NCBI GenBank assembly: GCA_002077045.2
Contig: KZ111149.1
Coordinates: 693,624 to 757,623 of the forward strand
Direction: 5' to 3'
DNA from: Rachicladosporium sp. CCFEE 5018
Lineage: Eukaryota; Ascomycota; Dothideomycetes; Cladosporiales; Cladosporiaceae
Length of the DNA: 64,000 nucleotides
Shown: in pieces, positions 32,435 through 42,706 of the stretch
Position numbering within the stretch: the stretch's first letter is position 1
Layout: each line of letters starts with the position of its first letter
Position numbers and translations under genes: made by a program
Notes under the pieces: generated by a model
The model's database searches: none
Seen by the model: only the letters and a program-made list of their open reading frames with translations
What the model was told of the DNA's origin: nothing

Positions 32435-34495
32435 ATGGAAGCTATCTACGCGTCCCAGCCCTTGGACCCCGAGCGCAAACAGCTACGACTCATCACCATC
32501 AACCCTTGCTCCTCTCACGATCTGCTTAGCTGCGAACTGAGCACCTACTCCTTGCTCGACACCACACAAGCCCACAACGACCTCCTCCCACAGCGCCACC
32601 GCTACTCCCGCACGCTCACTTCGAGTGCGCATGAGTGGTCAGACGCTCAGGTTGGGGACTTGAACCCCAGCGCCAACCGGCCAAGGTTTCGATGGGGCGA
32701 TTACGCTGCTCTGAGCTATGTTTGGGGCGATCCTGAGAACAGCGTCAGCATGTTGGTGAATGGAGAAGAAACGAAGGTCGGGCGGAATCTGTTTGAGGCG
32801 TTGAACGCTGTTAGGAAGAGTGAGTGGTTTGGTATTCAAATGAAATTGTGGATCGATGCACTTTGCATCAATCAGCAAGATACTCGTGAGCGTGGGCATC
32901 AAGTCGGGCTTATGCGGATGTTTTATGCTGAGGCGTGGTTGGTGCTGGGATTTTTGGGCCCCGAGAGGGATTCAAGTGATCTCGCTGTGGATCTGATCGA
33001 GAGTCTCGCAGATACATCTCATTCTGTGCGAACTTGTGAGCAACTCAGAGACGATATGGTACAGCATGAATTACCACATGCTTGCGGGAGTTGGCTGGCG
33101 TTGGCTCGCCTGCTGAATCGACCGTACTGGAGTCGACTGTGGATCGTCCAAGAGCTTGTGCTTGGTGGCGCTAGAGCGATTCTCATGTGTGGGTCAAGGC
33201 GTATCGAATGGATGACGCTGTGCCGTAGCCTGAGCGTGATCCATGAATACCTGTGGAACGCTCACGACGAAGCCTTTACTCGGGATTGCGAGACAGCAGG
33301 CTTGTCGGTGACAGTGGAGGTAATGGCTGAGAGCAACGCATCCATGCATGTGTGGAAGGATCTCGGCCTGCTGACTCTGTTACGCGAATCGCCGACGGGG
33401 TCTGTAAAACTTGCTACTTTGATCCTACTCGCAAGTGAGACTGCCTGTAGCGATGACAGAGATAAAGTGTACGGTCTCCTTGGACTTATGGATCCATCCA
33501 TTGCCCAGAGGATTATTCCGGACTATGGCAAGAGTGCGGCTTCGGTATACACCGATACTGCAGAAGCGTACATTGCGGCTCATCATAGTGTTGAGTTCCT
33601 GCGAGATGCCAACCTCGTCGACGCTTCAGGATCTCCAAGTTGGGTGCCGGACTGGAAACAGAAGCGGCGCTGTCGTGATCACCGTCCCGACGAGGACGTA
33701 CACGAGGCAGAGGACATCGAAGGATTGGAGTGGCGGCCATACTGCGCGGACAGCGGACTGCCCTTTGGTTTGCCTCAAAGGCAGGGGAACCATTTGGTTT
33801 GCCAAGCGGTACTGCTAGATACGGTCGACGGCCTCGGCTGCAATCCGGAAGCGAAGAGCTCAGTCATAGTCCAGCCCTATAATACCGTCGATTACTACGG
33901 TAGTGCTGAAGCTATGATGGAGCAGCTCGCCATCGCTCTCTACGCTGGTCGTAGACGCTATCATCGAGATTCGCGATCAATCCTGCACCTACCTCTGACC
34001 TTGCAGGACGCGGAGACGCAGTTTAGCAAGCCAGGCTGGGAAGCTTTCGTACGAGATATGTTTGACTACGCCCGCTGGCTGTCCTGGTTCGACAGTAATG
34101 CAATTTTCATGGTGGGAGGGCGGGAGCTGCGAGCCTGGTTTCCAGCACATGAAGTTGAAAGGTTCGAGGTCGGTGACTGCTACTACGCATTTCGCGCATG
34201 GATAAGAACCGCACTCGCCGGCCGTAGGCGGTTGGTAGTCACCTCTGCCGGCCGCATAGGCTGGGCAGATTGTGCTAGAGCTGATACTGCCGTCAACCAA
34301 GCAGCTGGGGCGCGTCGTGGAGATGTGTTTGCTGTTTTTCCAGGTTGCCCAACGCCGATACTGCTGAGACCAATGGAAGATTCCGTAAGCTACCAAGTCA
34401 TTGGCGAAGCATATCTTCAAGGCTGCATGGAGGGCGAAGTCGAGGGACTAGTACGCAGTGGCCAGCATCATGTGCAAGAGATCATCCTCTGTTGA
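32435..34495 (+). CDS. HET-domain (heterokaryon incompatibility) protein
   Basis: Single exon, 686 residues. The HET domain lies at residues about 85-240: Y-A-A-L-S-Y-V-W-G-D, L-W-I-D-A-L-C-I-N-Q-Q-D, E-R-G-H-Q-V and W-S-R-L-W-I-V-Q-E-L, all canonical. The middle part continues with the common C-terminal HET layout (D-K-V-Y-G-L-L-G-L-M, then D-Y-G-K-S-A-A-S-V-Y). HET proteins trigger cell death or growth arrest after fusion of unlike hyphae in species where they have been tested, but most family members, including this one, have unknown triggers. The ATG at 32435 sits 15 codons before the R-L-I-T-I-N strand that starts such proteins. No partner gene of a known incompatibility pair is seen next to it. 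Confidence 0.88.
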   Translation: MEAIYASQPLDPERKQLRLITINPCSSHDLLSCELSTYSLLDTTQAHNDLLPQRHRYSRTLTSSAHEWSDAQVGDLNPSANRPRFRWGDYAALSYVWGDPENSVSMLVNGEETKVGRNLFEALNAVRKSEWFGIQMKLWIDALCINQQDTRERGHQVGLMRMFYAEAWLVLGFLGPERDSSDLAVDLIESLADTSHSVRTCEQLRDDMVQHELPHACGSWLALARLLNRPYWSRLWIVQELVLGGARAILMCGSRRIEWMTLCRSLSVIHEYLWNAHDEAFTRDCETAGLSVTVEVMAESNASMHVWKDLGLLTLLRESPTGSVKLATLILLASETACSDDRDKVYGLLGLMDPSIAQRIIPDYGKSAASVYTDTAEAYIAAHHSVEFLRDANLVDASGSPSWVPDWKQKRRCRDHRPDEDVHEAEDIEGLEWRPYCADSGLPFGLPQRQGNHLVCQAVLLDTVDGLGCNPEAKSSVIVQPYNTVDYYGSAEAMMEQLAIALYAGRRRYHRDSRSILHLPLTLQDAETQFSKPGWEAFVRDMFDYARWLSWFDSNAIFMVGGRELRAWFPAHEVERFEVGDCYYAFRAWIRTALAGRRRLVVTSAGRIGWADCARADTAVNQAAGARRGDVFAVFPGCPTPILLRPMEDSVSYQVIGEAYLQGCMEGEVEGLVRSGQHHVQEIILC

Positions 34496-35096
34496 TCTTG
34501 CATGTGAGTGTCTCGCGGACCGAATCGCATGTGGCATTCGAAGCAGGAGGATGTAACAAGGTGGCTCACGGCTCATGTCCCCTCCTCCCCGCCATCCCAC
34601 GTCTTCACATCCATCTGCACCACGGCCCGTCCACCCTGCATCAACGAACATGTGCCTTGCCTCCAACCTCGCTTCACCATCACCTTCGCCGCAACCCAAT
34701 CTCACATAGTGCACATGGCGTTCGTGAAACTCCATGAAGCGGGGAAAGTGGTGTCACCTCGCCCAGCCACCTCCACCACCTTCCCCAAATTGTATCACGA
34801 AGCTATGGCTGACGCAAGCCAGACGCTCGCCAATGCACGCCAATGCTATTGCTGCATGCAAGTTGCCGCGGCCTGTGATAGTACAGTGCTGCGAGTGGCT
34901 TGTGATCCCACAAGAGGAGGAAAGAGCGACCTGGCTGGGTATTGATTGTTGTACCAGATCAGCTGCAGCTTGTGACTTCAGCACTTCGCACATAGCAAGC
35001 ATACTAACAGCGCAAAGAGAGCAAGACAATTCACTCCAAGCGCATAGCTATCTATCACTCAACAACATCCATACCCAACAGCATACCACACCCGCC
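34496..35096. other. Intergenic
   Basis: No gene is supported; the last part is a CA-rich 5' leader (CACTCAACAACATCC-type) before the next gene. Confidence 0.4.
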
Positions 35097-35855
35097 ATGC
35101 GCTACACCACCCTCACCCTCGCCCTCATCGGCGCAAGTCTATCAGGTAAGCTATCGCTGCGCACATTCAATCGTGCTCGCCCAAATCTTACTAACACCCT
35201 CACAGCCGCCCAATCCGAAACCAACGACCCCTCAACCCTCACCGCCCTCTCAATCCACAACTCCTTCACCCAAATCACCCTCACCGACCGCACCCTAACC
35301 AGCAGCCTCGCCCCCACAGACACAGCCACCGACACAGCCGGCGGCTTCACAGTCCAGACCTCCACGCCCACCACCTCCGCCACCTCCTCCCCATCCCCAA
35401 CCTCCGCTCCCGCGGCAGGCACAAGCATAGCCGTCTTCACAATCCCCAACGCCGGCGTCTACACCGCCTCCCTCGTAGCCTCCCTTGCGAACATAGCCGG
35501 CTACGCGAACCTCTCCCCGGGCCAATCCGCGCTGGTAGGCGGGCAAGAAGTGCAGATCGCGACCAACGGCGTGATCGTCAACGGCATCACCGAGCCGTTT
35601 GAGCTGGTGACGGGGAGTAGTACGGTGGCTGTGACGAGCACCCAGATGAGTTCGGGGGGGAGTGCGGGGGCGACTGTGACGGGGAGTTCGACAGTGGCGG
35701 TCGCGGCTAGTACGGGAAGCTCTGCAGCGGCGGGGAGTGGGAGTGCAGGCGCGGCGGGGAGTAGTTCGAGTGCGGGTGCTGCTGCGACGGGGATGGCGAA
35801 GAGTCCGATCGCGGCGTTAGGGGGAATTGCGGGGTTGTTGTGTCTGCTTGGGTGA
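35097..35855 (+). CDS. GPI-anchored-type Ser/Ala/Gly-rich surface protein
   Basis: Exons 35097-35145 and 35206-35855, 232 residues. The 60-nt intron starts GTAAGC, has a TTACTAAC branch site, ends CACAG, and is a multiple of three so it could be read through. Splicing gives the compact signal peptide M-R-Y-T-T-L-T-L-A-L-I-G-A-S-L-S-A-A. A Thr/Ser/Pro linker, a small folded part (residues about 90-160, V-F-T-I-P-N-A-G-V-Y), a Ser/Gly/Ala-rich tail and a hydrophobic end (I-A-A-L-G-G-I-A-G-L-L-C-L-L) fit a GPI-anchored wall protein. Family not recognised. Confidence 0.75.
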   Translation: MRYTTLTLALIGASLSGKLSLRTFNRARPNLTNTLTAAQSETNDPSTLTALSIHNSFTQITLTDRTLTSSLAPTDTATDTAGGFTVQTSTPTTSATSSPSPTSAPAAGTSIAVFTIPNAGVYTASLVASLANIAGYANLSPGQSALVGGQEVQIATNGVIVNGITEPFELVTGSSTVAVTSTQMSSGGSAGATVTGSSTVAVAASTGSSAAAGSGSAGAAGSSSSAGAAATGMAKSPIAALGGIAGLLCLLG

Positions 35856-36317
35856 AGCGGGGAGGTATGGAAGAATCTTGTCCGTGGTGGAGGTACAGGC
35901 AAAATCGAGGCGACAGCACGGAGTGAGAGCAGAGCAAGGTAGGATGAGACATGAGCGATGCGAGATGCATTTGATTTTGGGAATATCCACAGTGCGAGGA
36001 GGACTAGCATAGCGAGTAGAGAGTATATGCCGACAGCAATGCAAGTACAGAACATACCTCTGGTGCCACGCTCACAGCGATGTAAGCGTGACATGCTTGA
36101 GACTGAGATGGTGCGGTGAGACAGCGATCAATGGTTAAGCGGCAAGTTCACTCATGGTGAAGCCTCCATTTTCGTGATCTTGCTCAAGCAGTGAAGCTTC
36201 GATAGGCCAGGTATCCGATGTTCATGCTATCGACCATGTCCTGCTCTTTGCTTCATGCTATTCCGCGGGGCGTGACTGAATGTCGCCATGAAGTTTCCAT
36301 CCGAGACCAACAACCAT
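35856..36317. other. Intergenic between convergent genes
   Basis: About 460 bp of 3' flanks; nothing else is seen. Confidence 0.4.
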
Positions 36318-37008
36318 CTATCGCACGATTCCCTCGAACCTGTTCTTGTACCACTTGACGACCTCTTGCTGCTTGATGCGGTGAGAAGCACCAATCCTCG
36401 CCTTCGCGCGCCGGCGCTTGGCGATACGCTCTCCAGGTCGGGTCCTGCAAGGCCTGTCAGTAACACATTCCACCATCTGCCATCCACTTCGATCAACACA
36501 TACATGCAGCAGTAGAAGTCCATGCCGTAGATACCAATTCCCGGGTCGTACTTGATGCCGAGATCGATGTGCTCAGAGATACCGAAGCCGAAGTCGCCGG
36601 TAGCGGAGAAGTTGCGCTTGCGCAGCTCGTACTCCTTGACTTTGAGGCCGCGCTCGAGAATCTCCTCTGCTTTGGGACCACGGACTGTGACGTGGACGGC
36701 GATTTTCTCGTTGCGGCGGATGCCGAATGTGCGGACGGTGTAGCGGGCCTTGCCTGAGCGTGTGTGTTAGTACATTCAAGCCTCCTTCGGGGTCTCATGC
36801 GGTGGGTCGATAGTCGAGGCATTATGCGATATCACGTACTGTAGACTGGTGTCTGACCGCTCAGCTGCTCGAGCACCTTTGCGGCTCTTGTAAGCCTGTC
36901 ACCAGACTCGCCGACGGAGATGTTGAGGACGAGCTTTTGGATTTTGAGCTCGCGCATAGGGTTGGTCGACTTGTCCTTGCCGCCGCTGGATGCGCCATCG
37001 GTGGCCAT
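36318..37008 (-). CDS. RPL11: 60S ribosomal protein uL5 (RPL11)
   Basis: Complement of 36318-36444, 36504-36753 and 36840-37008, 181 residues. Introns of 59 and 86 nt have good donors (GTATGT, GTACGT), and the second has a TACTAAC branch point. The spliced protein contains N-P-M-R-E-L-K-I-Q-K-L-V-L-N-I-S-V-G, R-Y-T-V-R-T-F-G-I-R-R-N-E-K-I, I-S-E-H-I-D-L-G-I-K-Y-D and the end K-W-Y-K-N-R-F-E-G-I-V-R, all typical of uL5. The protein sits in the central protuberance and binds 5S rRNA. The N-terminus carries a short extension (A-T-D-G-A-S-S-G-G-K-D-K). It lies head-to-head with SmB, 297 bp apart. Confidence 0.95.
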
Positions 37009-37305
37009 TGCGAAGGATCTTTGCCGGGGGGTGTCGTTGGTGTATTCGAAGTCGCCGGTAGACGTCGTCGTTCTCGAAGTGGAGATCTCGAATTCTGAGC
37101 GGGTGCTTTGTGCAGTCTTGGCAGTTCAAAGCGCACGAGTCATGTAGCCTCTCGGGACTTCACTTCTCAAGATCGCCAACTCGAGCTGGTCGCAACACCA
37201 AGCAGCGCTATTCACGCTCAGAAGACTTCAATCATCGCGCTAACATAGCCTCCACAATCTCTTCATACATCGTGTCAACCGCGATCCCCACGCCGCTTTG
37301 CCATC
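37009..37305. promoter_or_regulatory. Shared divergent promoter of RPL11 and SmB
   Basis: The two ATGs (37008 minus, 37306 plus) are separated by 297 bp with no other gene, so both promoters must lie here. No single motif can be singled out with confidence. Confidence 0.5.
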
Positions 37306-38089
37306 ATGGCGGCCACGAACAAGCAGGGAAAGATGGTAAGTCAATCACCTAAATCGAAATGTGTTCCCGCTTCCCTTGTTGACGGACATAGCTGACACGC
37401 AAATTTCCTAGACCGGCTTCGTAAGTCACCAAGCGTACGCGACTATCCCGGGCTTGCCTACTCACAGCATTCATAGATCAACTACCGCATGCGAGCCACC
37501 CTGAAAGACGGCCGCCAACTGGTCGGCCAGATGCTAGCATTCGACAAAGTAACCACCCCCTCCAATGTCCTATCCATCCACCACTGACTCTCAGCAGCAC
37601 ATGAACCTCGTCCTAGCCGACTGCGAAGAATTCCGCCGCGTGAAACGCAAATCCAAACCCGCCCCCGCCGCAGCCGGCACAACGCCCTCAACAGCAACCA
37701 CAATCGAAACCGAAGAGAAGCGGGCCCTCGGTCTAGCCATAGTCCGCGGCGCAACAGTAGTCTCCTGCTCGGTAGACGGTCCACCCCCCGCAGATCCCTC
37801 CGCGCGACTCGGCACTTCAGCACCAGGGGGCGGTGTCCCGGCTGCGATGCAAGCTGGTGTGGGGATTAGTAAGCCTGCTGGGCGAGGCGCGGGGATTGGG
37901 CTCGCGGGACCGGCGGTGGGGGTTGGTGGGCCGGGGTTTGCGGGCATGGGGAGGGGTGGACCACCTGGGTTTGGGGGGCCGCCTGGAGGGTTTGGAGGGC
38001 CGCCTGGGTTTGGAGGACCGCCCGGTGGAGCACCGCCGGGGTTCGGGAGAGGGTTTGCGCCGCCGGGGCAGGGCTTCCCGCCGCGGTAG
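37306..38089 (+). CDS. SMB1: Small nuclear ribonucleoprotein SmB
   Basis: Four exons: 37306-37335, 37412-37420, 37477-37548, 37598-38089; 200 residues. Exon 2 is a 9-nt microexon encoding T-G-F between G-K-M and I-N-Y-R-M-R, exactly where SmB proteins have this tripeptide region. Sm1 (R-A-T-L-K-D-G-R-Q-L-V-G-Q-M-L-A-F-D-K-H-M-N-L-V-L-A-D-C) and Sm2 (L-G-L-A-I-V-R-G) motifs are complete. The C-terminal 90 residues are a Gly/Pro/Phe tail (repeats of G-F-G-G-P-P-G), as in SmB/N. It is a core component of U1, U2, U4 and U5 snRNPs. Confidence 0.93.
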
Positions 38090-38679
38090 AGGAGTGAAGG
38101 TGGATTGGATACGAGACCAGGAGGTATGTTGAGCCAGAGGACTCGCGTGCGTGAAGAAGCGGCAGCGGCGGCGGCAGCAGCAGCAGCAGCAGATCGAATG
38201 CTGGGTTTACGATCGTCGAGGCTACGAAAGCAAGCAAAGCGCAAGCGGAGCACAGACAGCGGCGAGCGGCGAGGGATCAGCAATGCATACGATGGCAGGA
38301 TGGCAGCGCAGTGGAACAGACGCACAACCGTGTTGGCTGCACCGTGCAGAGTCTTTGGAAGAGGCACAGCTTGCACGAATAAGCGGGTAAGATAGCGCAA
38401 TGAATGATCAAAACGAGGGTAAAGATCCCACTGCTCAGCTTCATTGACCGTACTAGCTACTCGTGCATACGTAAAGCAAACATAGGTTCATGGACCCTGG
38501 TGGTTTCCCGAGTAGCGCATTCGATGAGCAATACAGATGTCGCCTTCCTCTTCTCGGCGTATGTAGAGCAAGTGCTGACACTCATGTCCCAGCTGTACAC
38601 CGCTGGCCTTTCTGCCCCACACACGTACTGAACAGCCGGCCTGCGCACACATGTGCAACAAGATGGGATCAATCGAAGC
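38090..38679. other. Intergenic between SmB and the F-box-like island
   Basis: No gene is seen. A GCA/GCG trinucleotide run at 38159-38190 lies in the SmB 3' flank. Confidence 0.4.
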
Positions 38680-40147
38680 TTACCAGCCACGGTCCTCAAG
38701 CCTTGAAAATGCAATTGTCAGCACTGGATCGTGGGTCATCGAAGTGTGGACAAGCAGCTTACCACTTCGCATGATCCTCGATCGACGGGAATCCCTCGGC
38801 GATTGCTGTCCCTTCATGTACCTTGCTCTCGCTGGTCATCAAGTCTCGCAGCATCTCGAGATCTGCCACGACCTCATCGAACGTGCCTGACTCGGACACA
38901 GCACTCTGCTGTGCGCTGGGCTCGGTCTGCGTTGATTGAGAGACGTACTTGGGACGCATTCGAGAGACTGGTCTTGTTGGAGTCTGCGATGTCTTGTGAA
39001 TAAGCTGGCGACTTGAGTCATCCCTCCAAGACTGCTTGAGATTGCCAGGCTTTGCCACAGATCCACCTCGGATCGCAGGGCTGAAACATCCTATCTCTGC
39101 TACGTCCACTTTCGGTTCCGTGGCCCAGCGGACTTCAGAGCCTGGATACAAGTACGCTGCGTTTTGATACTCGCTCATGTACTCAGGATCCTTGGGCAAG
39201 AGTATGGTCTGCTTTTTCCCACACGAGCAGCATTCGCCTTGAGCATGTCTTTCGCCTCGTCTGTGGTCGCGTAGCGAATCGATGGCGCCTGCACGACGAA
39301 CTCATCGAGACCACGCAAATGCAGCACAGATAATCCGTCGAGCAGAGCATCGATCTCCTCGTCCGTGAAGCAATCCTGCCACAGCCTTTTCCCAGAGCGA
39401 CCGAAGTCGGGGTCCCACTCGTACGTTATTTCAACAGTGAGTGATTTGAGTCGAGCACATGCGAGCAGCTTTGGCTTCTCTCCCTGGAATAACGAGAAAT
39501 GGCACATGCGAAGCGGCAGGCTCATCTTCACCAAATGACTGCCGAGGAGGGAGCTGACTAGAAACATCATCGTAGCTTCTATCTCCCGAGAGAGACTCTG
39601 GCTGCGCTGCGAGCCGTGCCGACGAAGCTTGGACGAAGTATTGTTTAGACGGCAGCCACTCGTCTACTTTGTAGCCTGGGAAGGGCTTTGCGGTGTAATC
39701 TAAACTCATCATGCCCTTTTCTTGCTCACCCTTATCCCAGACGAACTTTTGAGTCCAACGGAAGTCTGGCTGAAGGGGATACGCCAATCTGAATATCCGC
39801 GTCTGAACTTCGACCGGCAGCTCCAGTAAGAGGCATGTGTGCGGCTGTGACATTGCGGAAGATGTAACGCTTTCCAGTGCGCCTGCACAGGGTTCCAGCC
39901 CCGTGGTGGACGATGCAGGCTGCCATTGCGATGTCATTGGTTGGGCCGGCTCGAGGGAGTGTCTCGGAGATGTCGGATACAGGTCCGTCGACGCATGTCG
40001 AGACTGATCGCTACCCTTTAATTTCTTCGGAAACGGAAGGGTGTGTTGCGGACTCAAGGAACCTTCCAAGTCTTCAGCAGATGAAAGTTCGGGATTTGAG
40101 AAGTCGAGGTCTGGACGTGTGCGCTTCTTGGATGCTGTGCCGGCCAT
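38680..40147 (-). pseudogene. F-box-like island paralogue 1, frame-disrupted
   Basis: ATG at 40147. The first frame (to about 39590) has a basic/disordered N-terminus, L-E-L-P-V-E-V-Q-T-R-I-F-R-L-A-Y-P and W-L-P-S-K-Q-Y-F. Homology then continues in a second frame (to about 39215; L-T-V-E-I-T-Y-E-W, F-T-D-E-E-I, R-Y-A-T-T-D-E) and a third (from about 39200; Y-L-Y-P-G-S-E-V-R-W). Weak non-consensus introns (GTCTCT or GTGGGA donors) could be invoked, but alignment with the neighbours fits simple frameshifts better, one in an A5 run. The terminal intron (38702-38762) splitting the Trp codon of K-W is retained as in paralogues 2 and 3. Probably a decaying copy. Confidence 0.6.
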
Positions 40148-40622
40148 TGCAACAAGCTTGCAGTGAGCCTCACAAGTCGTCGAGGAGCGCTGGATGCTGA
40201 CGCAGTTCTATAACGGAGCAGACGAGCTCGGAGCAGTGAGCGGGTCGAATGAGAGAGGGCAAGGTAATTTGTGTGAGCATGTCGCGCACCAAAGTCGCGT
40301 GGCGGTGAAGGCAGCAATCTGTGAAATGGAGAAGGCGCGACACATGACGGCCCGAACCACAGAACCACATACTGGTCATGGCGAGACAGTGAGATAAGTA
40401 TACAATCGTATCTGTTCATACTAACGCGAATCCCAGCGATCATGCTGTGCAGAATCGCAGCCGACCTGCTGTGCAACGGCCGTGTTGCTGCGCTCAAGGC
40501 CCCTCGACCACGACACTGCTACCGTAATTGCATCCACTGCCGCATATGACAGCAGCACAACTCCCACGGTCCTACTCTGACCCATGAATGGCACCAAACA
40601 GCTCACCCTCCTCCAACTCTGA

Positions 40623-41959
40623 TCAAAACCAGTCCAAACTGTCTCTCAAAGACTCGTACGGATCAACATAGCTCTCACTGGCACAGATCGTCCGGCGCCT
40701 ACACATCTGTATGTCAGCTATTATTCCACGGCAGTAAGCGATGCATCAATTTACCAATTTGCAAGCTTCAGCAGGGCTGCGAAAGGAAACGCTTTCTCCT
40801 TCAGCGCATCTCCCTCTGTGCCAACCGTGGCCTGCACTTCGCCCAACTCCAGCTTGACATCTTTGCACATCTCCTTTGTCAGTGTCGACTCCACGCTACA
40901 GGCCGCATCTTCAATACGCTTTAGTCTCTTCGCATCCTGCTTCGCCCTCGGAGAAGGCTCATCCTTGTCCGGTCGTGTCCAGAAGACCCTAGAGCCGGAG
41001 TACAGCGAGAGCGATTGGTCCTTCTCGGTCTCTGGAGGCAGGCTTGGCTTCGGTTGCAATGCACTCTTGCGGAGGGCTTTCTCTAGCTCGCGGATATTCA
41101 ACTCCAGCATTTCCTTCTCCTCGTCCGTCTTGTCATCGCTGAGAAAGGCGTACCGGGTACCTCTCTCAACCTTCAAGTCTTTCAACCCCCGTATCTCGAG
41201 TAAAGGTGAGCCCTTGAGCATGGTATCGAAGTCCGCAGGAGTAAAAGGCTCCTGCCAGGCATACTTGCTGATGCCGCGTGTGCAGTACTCCCATTCGTGG
41301 TCCATCACTAAGGTCAGCTCCGTCAGCTGCTTGCACTTCGGTGGCCACGACATGTGATGCGCGTAACGGTCTTTCATGACGGTAGCCAAGTCGCGGAACA
41401 GTCCAAGACGGCTCAGTTCGTGGCGGAGGCCTGAGGTGACAGTGATGGTCTGGGGGTCGAACGTCGAGGTGAAGTTGAATGGCTCGGACCCGAACCAGAC
41501 CGACGCAGCGGCAATGAAGTAGCGCTTAGACACTAGCCATTGACTCACGAAATTCGTCGGAAACGGCAGTGCGACGTAGGTGCGAGACTTCCTGCGCTTA
41601 TCCTCTTCCTTTTCTGCCCAGTCCGAGGCCGTCATGAACTTGATAGCTGGATCCCGCTGATGTGCGAACTCGAAGATCAAGTCCTCGAGCTCCTGTGGGA
41701 GCGGACCGAAGAAGCCGGACGTCGAGGTTACTGCCGCGGAAGGAGCAGTGGGTGTGGTGCTGTCGGACTGCGCATCACTGGCAGAAGGCATGGTTGGGCT
41801 CTGCACAATCGTACTGGAGCCGGCCATCGGCACAACGCAATAACCTACTTCAGCATTGGAGGTCTCCGAGGGAGCTGGCCGGCGTTGCTTCTTCGAGTCA
41901 GGCGCCTCGGTGTCCGCTGTGGTATCGGAGGCGGCACGCTTACGCTCATTGAGTGCCAT
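40623..41959 (-). CDS. F-box-like island paralogue 2
   Basis: Complement of 40623-40698 and 40755-41959, 426 residues; the 56-nt intron starts GTAAAT, ends GTGTAG and splits the Trp codon of L-A-N-W. The first 80 residues are disordered with a K-K-Q-R-R patch (possible nuclear signal). L-P-Q-E-L-E-D-L-I-F-E-F-A-H at 88-100 and W-L-V-S-K-R-Y-F at 141-148 resemble the two halves of an F-box/2EXR-type domain. A conserved alpha/beta part follows (L-T-L-V-M-D-H-E-W, K-Y-A-W-Q-E-P-F-T-P-A-D-F), then L-Y-S-G-S-R-V-F-W and a charged tail. The ATG at 41959 is used because upstream codons need a TTG start. Function unknown; if F-box-like, it could be an SCF substrate adaptor. Confidence 0.8.
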
Positions 41960-42706
41960 GATGGATGTGGTATGCGTGTATCGGGTGCTGTTTGAAAATA
42001 TGGATTTATGCTGGTAAAGTGTCAGTGTGGCAGGTTGTGATGACAACGACGATGATCTTACTGCTGTCGAGAGCCGATGTTGTAGGGTACTTACAACATC
42101 GTCAAGAAGTGCGCACAATGAGTGAGGCGTCGAGGCCGCTAAGTTTCTGACCGACTGGCAGGTGGTCGAGTGAAGTTGTGTCAATGAGCGAACGAGCCAC
42201 TGCCCCAACAATACAATTTTCTCGACTCTTGCACGTGCCAGGCAATGAAGCTCATGTCACTGATTTCACCTAGCGGAGTTCAAGCGAGAAGGTCATGTTG
42301 ATGGGGAAAGCAGGATAGTGCTATGAGGTCAACATGAGAGAAATCATTCGTTTGACTTAAAGACACTCGTCATATCGTGAGGCACGACTCGAGGAAACGA
42401 ATGCAATGAGTGCTCACCTCTGAACAGTAGAAGTACATGTAAACAGCAGGGCTCCTATCGACCGTGGTTACCAGCACCGTCGATACGGGTGAGGCAGACC
42501 AGGTTCTTCACAAAGTTGAACTTGGTCTCTCCAACCTGCCAATGTGCTGACCGCGCATCGTGCGCACCTGCCCGTGATCGAGCCGTATGTCCACTGAGCC
42601 GTTGAGACCAGCAGTGACAGCTCGCACTCACGCGCACCTGCATCCATCCCTCGGTCGCTCGTTGTCACAACGTCCCCTGTGGATTTCGTGCGAGATGCCA
42701 ATGGCA
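41960..42706. other. Intergenic between paralogues 2 and 3
   Basis: About 750 bp without a supportable gene; promoter of paralogue 2. Confidence 0.4.

Noticed and set aside
35102..35546. Frames opposite the Ser-rich GPI-type gene
   Set aside because: Antisense of low-complexity coding sequence (Val/Gly-rich), no start or domain.
37591..38400. 269-codon minus-strand frame opposite SmB, rich in Pro/Gly
   Set aside because: A mirror of the GC-rich Gly/Pro tail of SmB; no independent features.
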